7,954 bases of DNA from positions 1 to 7,954 of the forward strand of contig SYGQ01000110.1 in assembly GCA_005799475.1 (NCBI GenBank). Reading direction: 5' to 3'. The stretch comes from Planctomycetia bacterium (GTDB lineage Bacteria > Planctomycetota > Phycisphaerae > Phycisphaerales > SM1A02). Within the stretch, counting starts at the first letter, position 1; every line of letters begins with the position of its first letter. Below, one piece after another: positions 1 through 6,855 of the stretch. Made by a program: the position numbers and the translations under genes. Below the pieces are notes generated by a model that did no database searches, had not been told where the DNA came from, and worked only from the letters and a program-made list of their open reading frames with translations.

Positions 1-2
1 CG

Positions 3-671
3 CGCCACCGCGACCGCATCGCGTTCGTGCGCGTGGTGTCGGGGATGTTCACGCGCGACATGAGCGTCGTGCACGCACAGAGCGGGCGGCGCGTGCGGCT
101 CTCGAACGCGCAGAAGCTCTTCGGGCGCGACCGCGAGACGGTCGATGAAGCGCGCGCGGGAGATGTGGTCGGCATCGTCGGCCAAGACGCGCTACGGATC
201 GGTGACACGCTGACCGAAGACCGCGCCGTCGTGTTCGACGAGATCCCGCAGTTTCCACCCGAAGTGTTCTCGTACATCGTGAACCCGCAGCCGGGCAACG
301 CGAAGAAGTTTCAACTCGGGCTCGAACAGCTCCTGCAAGAAGGCGTCGTGCGAATGCTGATGGTCGGCGCTGGCATCGCGCAGCGGCCGCTGTTGACGGC
401 CGTCGGCGTGCTGCAGTTCGAAGTCGTGCAGTACCGGCTCAAGGCCGAGTACGGAGCGGAGTCCCGGCTCGAATCCTCGCGATGGCGCCACGCAAGATGG
501 TGGCGCAAGCCCGGCGCCGATGCCGAGTGGTTGCCCGACCTCTTGTCGGACGCGTCGCACGCCACCGATCGCGATGGACGGACTGTGCTCCTCTTTGCCG
601 ACGAGTGGGCGCTCAATCAGTTCGCCAAGCGCAATCCGGAAGTCGAACTCTCGCCAATCCCGTTCAAGTAG
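3..671 (+). CDS. prfC: Peptide chain release factor 3 (RF3), C-terminal part, cut by the window's left edge
   Basis: RF3 is a cytoplasmic translational GTPase that removes RF1 or RF2 from the ribosome after peptide release. The frame is open from the first complete codon at position 3 to a TAG stop, giving 222 residues; full RF3 proteins are about 530, so the GTPase domain lies outside the window. The first visible residues, RHRDRIAFVRVVSG, match the domain II beta-barrel of RF3, followed by LFGRDRETVDEARAGDVVGI and IGDTL. Domain III follows, with FPPEVFSYI, a KKFQLGLEQLLQEGVV segment, and the conserved VGVLQFEVVQYRLKAEY motif. The end (ALNQFAKRNPEVEL) parallels the E. coli RF3 C-terminus. 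No frameshift or missing block is seen, so the protein is probably intact upstream. The stop lies 8 bases inside the 3' end of the convergent minus-strand gene, and no terminator is visible between them. Confidence 0.95.
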   Translation, partial: RHRDRIAFVRVVSGMFTRDMSVVHAQSGRRVRLSNAQKLFGRDRETVDEARAGDVVGIVGQDALRIGDTLTEDRAVVFDEIPQFPPEVFSYIVNPQPGNAKKFQLGLEQLLQEGVVRMLMVGAGIAQRPLLTAVGVLQFEVVQYRLKAEYGAESRLESSRWRHARWWRKPGADAEWLPDLLSDASHATDRDGRTVLLFADEWALNQFAKRNPEVELSPIPFK

Positions 672-2094
672 TGGACGGTACGGCGCCGCAGGTTGTCATC
701 GGCAACCGCTCGCGCTTCCACGCCTCGAATCCGCCTGCGACATTGACAGCGTCGATGCCGATGCGACGCAGCATCGCCGTTGCCGCCGCACTTCGACCAC
801 CCAGCGCGCAGTGAACGAGGACGCGACGGCCGCGCGGGATGCGCTCAAGTTGCGTCGAGAGCCGCGTGTAGGCCACATTGAGTGACCCCTCGATGCATCC
901 AGCGGCGGCCTCGCTCGCGGAGCGGACATCGAGCACGAATGAGCCCTCAAGGTGCGATGCCGCCTCGGTCACCGAGACTTCCGGCGTGCGCTCCAACCTC
1001 GGCGCGGACGCGAGGGCATCGGGTGACACCGTCGCAACGATCGAGTCATAGCCAATGTGGACGAGGTCGCGAATGAGTTCGTCACGCAGGTGATCGTCGC
1101 ACACGAGCACGATTCGCTCTTCAGGCTTGGCGTAAGAACCGGCAACCATCGGGAACATCGAGGTCGTCGGCGCCCAGATCGCGCCAGTGAGGTGTCCCTC
1201 GCGGAACACCGGCCATGGTCGGGTGTCGATGATGATCGTGCCCGGGTGCTCCCACTGTGCCGCGTGCGCGGCGACATCGGCAATGCGCCTAGGCGTGGGC
1301 AGATTTCCGAGGAGCGGCACCCCGTCGCGATTGGCCGTCTTCATGCGCGCGAAGTAGAGCGGCGGGTCCGGCTGCCCAGCCAGGATGTCGTCGACGAACC
1401 TGCGCTCGTCACCGACGAGCTTGAGGATCGCACTATGGCGCTTCTCGTAGCCGACGGTCGACTGAGGAATGGCTCCGAGCGCCTTCCCGCACGCGCTCCC
1501 CGCGCCGTGAGCCGGCCATACCTGAAGTTCGTCGGGAAGTTCCACAAATGCGCGTGCACTCTTCCAGAGCGCGTGGGCCGCTGGCTCCGCGGATCCTCTG
1601 CATCCTGCGGCGGTCTCAAGAAGATCCGGTCGGCCAAGGTCGCCAACGAACACGAAGTCGCCACTGATCAATCCCATTGGCGTCGTGGCTCCTGCGCCAC
1701 GATCCGTCACGAGGTACGCCAGGTGCTCTGGCGTGTGGCCGGGCGTGTGCAGCGCACGGAAGTCGATGCCGCCGATCGAGAATGAATCGCCGTGACGCAG
1801 CAGCGTGTGTGTGTACGCGTGCACCCACGACGAGCGCCAGTCAGGTCCGCCCTCGTCGCTGACGAAGACGCGCGCCCCCCATCGCTCGGCCGCCTCACGC
1901 GCGCCGCTCAGGAAGTCCGCGTGGATATGCGTCTCTGCGACGGCGACGATTTTGAGTCCGTTGCGCGCGGCGATCGCCTCGTAACGGTCGATGTCGCGCT
2001 CGGGATCGAAGAGGATCGCTTCCTTCGTGCGCTGGCAGCCTGCGAGATAGGCGTACTGGGCGAGTCGGTCGTCGGCGATCTGTCGAAAGAACAT
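664..2094 (-). CDS. MBL-fold persulfide dioxygenase-like protein fused to two rhodanese domains
   Basis: This is a 476-residue cytoplasmic protein. Residues 1-235 form a metallo-beta-lactamase fold of the ETHE1/persulfide dioxygenase type, which oxidises glutathione persulfide to sulfite with one iron. Likely metal ligands are H56 (in ETHIHADFLSG), H120 (in TPGHTPEH) and D146 (in SGDFVFVGDLGRPDL). The PAHGAGSACGKAL motif, with H196, is typical of the family. The HxHxDH motif ends in F61, so a second metal site is unlikely. Two rhodanese (sulfur transferase) domains follow. The first, about residues 265-365, has C332 in a CDDHLR loop; the second, about 370-470, has C429 in a more classical CALGGR loop. 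The start MFFRQ was chosen because family members begin this way and because longer in-frame extensions run back into the upstream gene. It begins 4 bases after that gene's TAA (TAACCCCATG) with no clear ribosome binding site, suggesting translational coupling. The exact persulfide substrate is inferred, not shown. Confidence 0.88.
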   Translation of the reverse strand: MFFRQIADDRLAQYAYLAGCQRTKEAILFDPERDIDRYEAIAARNGLKIVAVAETHIHADFLSGAREAAERWGARVFVSDEGGPDWRSSWVHAYTHTLLRHGDSFSIGGIDFRALHTPGHTPEHLAYLVTDRGAGATTPMGLISGDFVFVGDLGRPDLLETAAGCRGSAEPAAHALWKSARAFVELPDELQVWPAHGAGSACGKALGAIPQSTVGYEKRHSAILKLVGDERRFVDDILAGQPDPPLYFARMKTANRDGVPLLGNLPTPRRIADVAAHAAQWEHPGTIIIDTRPWPVFREGHLTGAIWAPTTSMFPMVAGSYAKPEERIVLVCDDHLRDELIRDLVHIGYDSIVATVSPDALASAPRLERTPEVSVTEAASHLEGSFVLDVRSASEAAAGCIEGSLNVAYTRLSTQLERIPRGRRVLVHCALGGRSAAATAMLRRIGIDAVNVAGGFEAWKRERLPMTTCGAVPSTT

Positions 2095-2098
2095 GGGG

Positions 2099-2902
2099 TT
2101 ACCACTGTGCGAGAATGCCGGCCAAGTCCATTCCGCCAACGACCAGGTCCTGATTGAGATCGGCCGCGTGGAATCGCGGCACAGGCCCCCATGCGGCGAG
2201 CACCATGCCGAGATCCACGCCGTTGACCATCCCATCGGTGTTGACATCGGCGAGTGCGGCCGTTGTCACCGTGAGGCTCGTGCCGTAACCACCATCATCG
2301 GGGTTTAGGAAACTCGAGTTGGCCTGCACCGAGGCGGCGATCCGCATGTCGTAGTTGCCTTGGGGCAGGACCACACTGGCGACGCCCGAGACCGATACCG
2401 GCTCGATGTACGACGACACTTCGTTCGAGATCACCGACGCGACGGAGGATGGCCCGAGGATCTGCCGAAACTGGAAGAAGGTGTCAGCGATGCCGCGGGC
2501 CGACAACGACCACGAGATGCGGGCGCGAAGGGTTGGTTGCGTTCCAGCGCGCGCGAGGGCGTAAGTCGCATTGATGTCGGAACGACCGAACGCGAAGCTC
2601 GATGGAGCCGCCATCGCGGTGGCACCACCGCCGAGGTAGAAGGCGAAGGGGTCGCCCTGCACGAGACTGAAGTGGACATTGCCTTGCGCGGCCGATGGCG
2701 GCGCGCCAAGACTCGAGTGCGACTTGTTCGCCCACCATTGTGAAGAGATCGACGGGTTCGAGCTTTGTGTCGCGCCGTTGAGTTGCGCGATGGAGTAGAG
2801 ATTGCCCGTCGCACCGGTGACCGTGAAAGGCGGGTCGCCGAGCGCTGGCCACGCCAAGGCCACGAGCGAGCAGGCAAGCGCGGTGCGAACGGACCGACTC
2901 AT
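2099..2902 (-). CDS. Secreted hypothetical protein with two C-terminal dockerin-like (EF-hand type) repeats
   Basis: The product has 267 residues. Residues 1-22 look like a Sec signal peptide: a basic start (MSRSVR), a hydrophobic core, then cleavage likely after ALG. Residues 23-217 are rich in Ser, Ala, Gly and Val, look beta-rich and match no domain I recognise. Two repeats close the protein, at about 218-239 (ADVNTDGMVNGVDLGMVLAA, then WG) and 247-267 (ADLNQDLVVGGMDLAGILAQ, then W). Each has the D-x-N-x-D...D spacing of a dockerin calcium-binding loop; in the second, the usual Gly after the third ligand is Leu. Such paired repeats are common at the C-termini of secreted planctomycete proteins, where their partner is mostly unknown, so no cellulosome role is implied. 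The start overlaps the stop of a possible short upstream ORF as ATGA, and the next gene begins 4 bases downstream, suggesting one transcript. A TAGACT hexamer lies 6 bases upstream of the ATG. The export and repeat calls are solid; the function is unknown. Confidence 0.85.
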   Translation of the reverse strand: MSRSVRTALACSLVALAWPALGDPPFTVTGATGNLYSIAQLNGATQSSNPSISSQWWANKSHSSLGAPPSAAQGNVHFSLVQGDPFAFYLGGGATAMAAPSSFAFGRSDINATYALARAGTQPTLRARISWSLSARGIADTFFQFRQILGPSSVASVISNEVSSYIEPVSVSGVASVVLPQGNYDMRIAASVQANSSFLNPDDGGYGTSLTVTTAALADVNTDGMVNGVDLGMVLAAWGPVPRFHAADLNQDLVVGGMDLAGILAQW

Positions 2903-3027
2903 GCGCTCAGTCTAGGTGAAGCCGGGCGAACTCCAAAGGCATCGGCGACCGACTGCCATGCCGTTGCGTCGATACGCGCGACCATCGCGTCAGAGTCCTG
3001 GAGTACATCGAGGACGGAGAGTCGCAT
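2899..3027 (-). CDS. Possible small hypothetical ORF (42 aa), ATGA-coupled to the dockerin-like gene
   Basis: From an ATG at 3027 this frame reads MRLSVLDVLQDSDAMVARID and on to a TGA whose bases overlap the ATG of the next gene (ATGA), a classic coupling arrangement. The frame is open further upstream to a TGA at 3097-3099, and the extra residues (RRHFYRSALGSDGDGRFGWR) also look protein-like. No start codon occurs in that upstream part, and the internal ATG has no good ribosome binding site. Hand counts of codon positions give the lowest GC at position 2, as expected of a coding frame, but with only about 62 codons this is weak evidence. I recognise no family. It may be a real short gene, the tail of a frameshifted gene, or a chance open frame. 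Confidence 0.3.
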   Translation of the reverse strand: MRLSVLDVLQDSDAMVARIDATAWQSVADAFGVRPASPRLSA

Positions 3028-3221
3028 CCGGCGCCACCCGAAGCGGCCATCGCCATCCGATCCGAGCGCGCTGCGGTAGAAGTGACGGCGTCGCTCTCAT
3101 CGGTCCACCCCTATTGAGAGTTGGTGCGTGGTCGTTGCCCCGTGCGTGCCCGGCGGTGCCGAAGCGAGGAACGAGACCGGCTTGAATGTGGCTCTCAGGC
3201 GTTCTCTGGGAGGGAGGAACG
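2903..3221. other. Gap between GH38 gene and dockerin-like gene; no secure gene
   Basis: No frame here has recognisable homology. On the minus strand, an AGGGG sequence (plus-strand positions 3108-3112) sits 7 bases before an ATG at 3100, a well-placed ribosome binding site. The frame it opens is Arg-rich, only 36 codons long, and stops at 2990. The adjacent frame, which ends as ATGA at 2899, looks more protein-like. The two could be one small gene broken by a frameshift. A tandem 5-base repeat (TCGGATCGGAT on the minus strand, plus-strand positions about 3055-3065) is a possible slippage site. The remainder, about 3113-3221, holds nothing I can name. No convincing promoter with a matching -35 box or terminator was seen. 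Confidence 0.5.
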
Positions 3222-6200
3222 CTACCGCTGCACGGTCGGTCCGAACGCTCGACGCGCCGATTGGCGCCGAGGTCTGACGATCCGCCACGACGCAATCTCG
3301 AAGGCGCCGAGCGACGCGACGCTTGCGCCGGCCGTCATGGCGAGGCGCGTACCGCGCAGCGGACGCTCGAAGAAGTCGCAGGCCATGACCGTACGAGCAC
3401 CGTCGCGCCAGGTCAGGTGAAGCCGCTGCGCGCCGCCAGAGCGATCGACGACACGAAGGATCACATCGCCACTCCCGTCGTCGGCTGGCTTGAGCGCGAG
3501 CACTTCCACGGACTCGGCCCCGAGCGAGGAGTTGATCGCGACGAACTGCAGGGATTGCGGCTGTGAGTGGCCCACCTTCCCCGCGCGCGCCTTGATCGAC
3601 TGCGGCGGGTGATTCAGCCGCTCCGCCGACACCCAAGCGTTCGCGTCGGAGGCATCGCCGACTCGGATGCCGTACGCAAACTCGTGCACACCGCGGTCGG
3701 CCGTGGGATCTGGGAAGTTCGGACTCTTGGCGAGCGAGAGCCCGAGTTCGCCATCGACCGCGCTCTTGCCGAAAATGCCGTCGTCAACGACGGCGAAACT
3801 CGTGGCGCCGTCAGCCAGACTCATCCAGTCGTGCCCCGGGACCTCGAACTGTGCCTCTTGCCAACTCGTGTTGCGGTGGGCATCGCGCGAGATGTGTCCA
3901 AGCTGCGTCCCAAAGAGCGCCGTGCGTGATCGCAGTCGCGTTGGAAAGAGCGCCCTCAGCAGCGTCCTCTCCTCGCGCCAGTCGAGCCGCGTGCGAATGA
4001 CAAGTGTGTCGCTCCACGATGCGAGTTCGTACACCTGCGTGAGCGCACTCGCCCGCCCAAGTCGCCGTGTGCACTCGATGCGCGCGATCCCGCCGCGCAC
4101 GCTTGCCCGCGTCGTGCACCGCGTCACGACTGGCGTCGGCTTCTCCAAGTACTCCTTGTCCGTATCCCACGCTTCCCAGCGGCGCGGGCGATCTTCATAG
4201 AGGACAAGTTCGTTGAAGGCGCGCGACGGAGCGGGCCGCGTGGCACCGTGGGCCGTCACGATTTCGCGAACACGCCCGAGAGGATCGAGCTTGACGCGCA
4301 TGAATGAGTTGCCGAGCGTGAGCAAGGGCGCTGACGCCGCGATCGCATCGTCCTTGCCCCCCTTCTCGGGCACGCCGACCGCGCACGCGGGCAGGCCCCC
4401 ACACGCAACGCTTGCCGGATTGAAGGCGAGGCGCTCGCCACCGCGCACCCCAACGAGCGCCGCGGCCCGCGAGTGGGCGGCACTTCGAAGCGCTTGGAGT
4501 CGCGTCACGGCATCGCCGAGCGCGCGCCGAGCATCGTCATACACGGGGCCGATACTTGAACCGGGAAGAATGTCGTGGAACTGGTGAAGGAGCACCGTCT
4601 TCCAAAGGCCATCGAGCTCCCCGACGAGCCGCTTCAGCGCAGCGCGCGGCGGCGGCGCGAGCACCGCGAGCATCTCCACCTCGCGAAGGAGTCGTTCGCA
4701 CTGCCGATTTGCTTGTTTGATCCACCGCTGCGAGGTGTAGGTGCCTCGGTGCGCCTCCAAGTAGAGCTCGCCGTCCCACACCGGCAGTGGACTCCCCGCC
4801 GCCTCGCTGCGCGACGCTTCCTCGTGCAGCGCGTCGCAGAAGGCCGTGGCCGAAGTGTGCCGTGTCCTCGGCATGCCCTCGCATCGCGCTGCGTTCTTGG
4901 TGCGCTCGATCTGCGAAGGATCGGGTCCGCCGCCGCCGTCGCCCCAGCCATAGGGTTGCAGATAGATCCGAGTGCGACCGCGATCGAGTCGCTCGATGTT
5001 TCCCTCGGCCAGCGAAAGATCAGCGGGAAGGAAATCGCTGTTGTAGTTGTGCCCGGGCGTGCAATGCGCAAGGACGCTCGTGGAGTCGAGGCCGCGCCAG
5101 TTGAATGACACATGCGGGAACGAGTTCGTATCCGACCACGCGATCTTGTTCGTGATGAAGGTGTCGAGCCCGGCCTTGGCCATGATCTGCGGCAGGCACG
5201 CAGGGAATCCGAATGTGTCGGGCAGATAGAGGATGCGCTGCCTCGGTGCGCCGGGAAACTCCTGCTGCCACCAGCGCGTGCCGTGAACGATCTGCCGAAT
5301 GAAACTCTCGCCGCATGGCGCGGTCGCATCGGGTTCGACCCACATCGCGCCCATTGGTTCCCAGCGACCTGCCGCGACGGCCCTCTTGATGGCGGCCATG
5401 AGCCCCGGACTCTCTTCCTTGACGAACTGGTACTGCTGCGCCTGCGAGGCGACAAATCGGAAGTGATCGAATCGCTCGATGTTTCGGAGTGCCGTCGCGA
5501 AGGTGCGCAAGCACTTGCGCCGGGTCTCGTCGATGCGCCAGAGCCATGCGGTGTCGATGTGGGCGTGACCGATGGCGACGCAGGTGGTCGCGCTCTCGTG
5601 ATCGCGGCGGCCGCGCAGCAATCGATCCAGAGCGCTGCGCTGTCGCAGCACCACTTCGCGCGTGGCCGAGGCCGCCGGTATCGCCCGGATGATCGCAGCG
5701 AGTCCGCGCGCGAGGTCGTTCGTGCGCGACGCCTGCGCCGCGCCGCTCCAGAGTTGGCGCCGGAGCCAATCGAATCGCTCGCAGAACTGCCAGACTTCCT
5801 CGTCGATGGCAACCACTTCGGCCGACTCGAGTCGACCGGGCTTCGCCTCATTCCAACGAGCGCGCTGCTCGGGCTGGTCCCACCAGAATGTGGTGGCACC
5901 AAGCGGAAGATTGCACGCGGCCTCGACCCACACATCGATGCGCTCGCCGCCCTTGGCTCGCGCGCGGCTCTTCCACTGACTCGGAATCAGCGGCGCGGTG
6001 TCGTGGTAGGGATCGAATCCGGAGAACGGCGTTCCATCACAGTGCACGCAGGCTTCGGTGCCGCTCGAGAAGTGCAGCATCGTGCGATAGCCACGGAACG
6101 CGCGCGGCAGGGATCCCTGGAGCCGAAACCACGCCGTGCTCCATACGGGTCCCCATCTGTAGCCAAGCTCAACGGGACGCCTTCGTGCCTTTCGGACCTC

Positions 6201-6317
6201 TTCGAACGGAAGTCGCGCCGCGAAGTGCGCCACCTCGACGCCCAATAACTGTCGCACCGGCATCGCAATCGGGCGGATCACCGTCGTGAGGAACTCCTCG
6301 GCTCGGATGGCGTCCAT
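3222..6317 (-). CDS. Alpha-mannosidase, glycoside hydrolase family 38
   Basis: This retaining, zinc-dependent exo-alpha-mannosidase (EC 3.2.1.24 type) has 1031 residues, a usual length for the large GH38 class. Residues 1-240 form the N-terminal non-catalytic region. The catalytic domain begins with GHAHIDTAWLW, giving zinc ligands H253 and D255. WVEPDATAPCGESFIRQ follows at 326-342. YLPDTFGFPACLPQIM carries the likely nucleophile and zinc ligand D367. QPYGWGDGGGGPD contains D460, a candidate acid/base. LHQFHDILPGSSI carries H581 and D582, equivalent to the last zinc-site His-Asp of GH38. The C-terminal beta-rich region ends in a family-like LGAFEIASWRI plus a short basic tail. There is no signal peptide, so the enzyme is probably cytoplasmic. 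MDAIRAEEF was chosen as start because longer frames run into the divergent gene; a GTG at 6335 is an alternative, preceded after 7 bases by a TACACT hexamer. It ends 195 bases before the next possible ORF and is probably its own unit. The natural substrate is unknown. Confidence 0.94.
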   Translation of the reverse strand: MDAIRAEEFLTTVIRPIAMPVRQLLGVEVAHFAARLPFEEVRKARRRPVELGYRWGPVWSTAWFRLQGSLPRAFRGYRTMLHFSSGTEACVHCDGTPFSGFDPYHDTAPLIPSQWKSRARAKGGERIDVWVEAACNLPLGATTFWWDQPEQRARWNEAKPGRLESAEVVAIDEEVWQFCERFDWLRRQLWSGAAQASRTNDLARGLAAIIRAIPAASATREVVLRQRSALDRLLRGRRDHESATTCVAIGHAHIDTAWLWRIDETRRKCLRTFATALRNIERFDHFRFVASQAQQYQFVKEESPGLMAAIKRAVAAGRWEPMGAMWVEPDATAPCGESFIRQIVHGTRWWQQEFPGAPRQRILYLPDTFGFPACLPQIMAKAGLDTFITNKIAWSDTNSFPHVSFNWRGLDSTSVLAHCTPGHNYNSDFLPADLSLAEGNIERLDRGRTRIYLQPYGWGDGGGGPDPSQIERTKNAARCEGMPRTRHTSATAFCDALHEEASRSEAAGSPLPVWDGELYLEAHRGTYTSQRWIKQANRQCERLLREVEMLAVLAPPPRAALKRLVGELDGLWKTVLLHQFHDILPGSSIGPVYDDARRALGDAVTRLQALRSAAHSRAAALVGVRGGERLAFNPASVACGGLPACAVGVPEKGGKDDAIAASAPLLTLGNSFMRVKLDPLGRVREIVTAHGATRPAPSRAFNELVLYEDRPRRWEAWDTDKEYLEKPTPVVTRCTTRASVRGGIARIECTRRLGRASALTQVYELASWSDTLVIRTRLDWREERTLLRALFPTRLRSRTALFGTQLGHISRDAHRNTSWQEAQFEVPGHDWMSLADGATSFAVVDDGIFGKSAVDGELGLSLAKSPNFPDPTADRGVHEFAYGIRVGDASDANAWVSAERLNHPPQSIKARAGKVGHSQPQSLQFVAINSSLGAESVEVLALKPADDGSGDVILRVVDRSGGAQRLHLTWRDGARTVMACDFFERPLRGTRLAMTAGASVASLGAFEIASWRIVRPRRQSARRAFGPTVQR

Positions 6318-6359
6318 CTGAAATGCGCTCAGCACGGTGCCGAGTGTAGGACGATGCCT

Positions 6360-6389
6360 TTGACTCTTCGTGAACGGACTGCCTAATAT
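6360..6389 (+). promoter_or_regulatory. Sigma70-like promoter for the Cys-rich protein / efflux operon
   Basis: TTGACT at 6360-6365 matches the -35 consensus at five of six positions. TAATAT at 6384-6389 resembles the -10 box, with an 18-base spacer. An AT-rich -10 like this stands out in GC-rich DNA and lies at the expected place in the divergent gap. By normal spacing, transcription would start near 6394-6397, at or just beside the ATG at 6394. This would make the message leaderless or nearly so. The box overlaps the alternative ATG at 6388 and follows the alternative GTG at 6370, arguing against both as starts. This rests on consensus matching only. Confidence 0.5.
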
Positions 6390-6393
6390 GGGA

Positions 6394-6834
6394 ATGGTGC
6401 TCGCCCTCTTCCGCACACTCACCGTCGCGATCGTCGCCGTGTGGCTGCCACTGTGCTGCTGCCAGGTGATGGCGCTCTCCTCAACCGGAGGCGGGTGCTG
6501 CGCCAGCTCGGTCACAACCGAGCCCGCGACTCACTGCTGCGGTGACGGCCACGATGATTGCGACGAGCGCGATTCAGCACCGACTGCACCCGTCGAGCAC
6601 TGCACGCACTGTGTCGACAAAGGCATGCCGCCCGCGCCCGTCGCGCTCGATGCCTTTTTTGTGATGGCACAAGTGCCCTGCGTCTTGGCACTGCCCCCGA
6701 CGGTCATCGATCCTGCGTTCATCCACGCAACGGCGTGCGAGGGACGATGGGATCTTGCGCCACCGGGCGACCCGCCCTTGCCGGCTCCCTGCGCGAGCCG
6801 GCGTTGCTCGCAGCTTTCGCTCTGGCTCATCTGA
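6394..6834 (+). CDS. Small exported Cys-rich protein, probable metal-binding component of an efflux locus
   Basis: The 146-residue product starts with an uncleaved or cleavable hydrophobic segment at residues 1-20, right after which come three consecutive cysteines (21-23). Further pairs or clusters are CC at 35-36, CC at 48-49, C56 within GDGHDDCDERD, and HCTHC at 69-73. With single cysteines at 96, 115, 133 and 138, this makes 14 in all, plus several His and Asp. This composition suggests binding of a soft or divalent metal outside the cytoplasm. C21 could be a lipidation site, but the preceding LPL is a poor lipobox. It lies 74 bases upstream of an outer-membrane efflux gene on the same strand, the position where small Cys/His-rich proteins often precede heavy-metal RND genes. 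I recognise no named family. In-frame starts at 6370 (GTG), 6388 (ATG) and 6397 (GTG) are alternatives; 6394 was chosen because the -10 box ends at 6389. Metal binding is inferred from composition. Confidence 0.75.
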   Translation: MVLALFRTLTVAIVAVWLPLCCCQVMALSSTGGGCCASSVTTEPATHCCGDGHDDCDERDSAPTAPVEHCTHCVDKGMPPAPVALDAFFVMAQVPCVLALPPTVIDPAFIHATACEGRWDLAPPGDPPLPAPCASRRCSQLSLWLI

Positions 6835-6855
6835 ACTCTGGACTCGCTTGAGAAG

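Noticed and set aside
484..506. Inverted repeat GCGCCAC...GTGGCGC inside prfC
   Set aside because: It is short, lies within conserved coding sequence, and lacks any T run; GC-rich coding DNA gives such matches by chance.
1057..1785. A 242-codon open frame on the plus strand
   Set aside because: It is antisense to the sulfur enzyme; no domain is recognisable and the opposite strand holds the family motifs.
2095..2247. N-terminal extension of the sulfur enzyme frame up to 2247
   Set aside because: It lies wholly inside the dockerin-like gene's 3' end in another frame, its translation is Trp/Ser/Arg-rich, and the family starts at MFFRQ.
3097..3636. A 179-codon open frame on the minus strand ending at 3097
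   Set aside because: Most of it is out of frame within the mannosidase's 3' end. It is in phase with the possible small ORF after its TGA, but only the part below 3097 looks protein-like.
4634..5935. A 433-codon open frame on the minus strand
   Set aside because: It is another frame of the mannosidase gene, extremely rich in Arg and Ser, as GC-rich out-of-frame translations are.
5112..6248. A 378-codon open frame on the plus strand
   Set aside because: It is the shadow of the GH38 gene; its Arg-rich translation has no motif, while the minus strand carries clear catalytic motifs.
6318..6359. A promoter for the mannosidase on the minus strand
   Set aside because: A TACACT -10-like box is present, but no acceptable -35 hexamer lies 16-19 bases upstream, so it is mentioned only as part of the TAnnnT observation.
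6336..6515. N-terminal extension of the mannosidase frame up to 6515
   Set aside because: It overlaps the divergent Cys-rich gene and its promoter, and the added residues have no GH38 resemblance.
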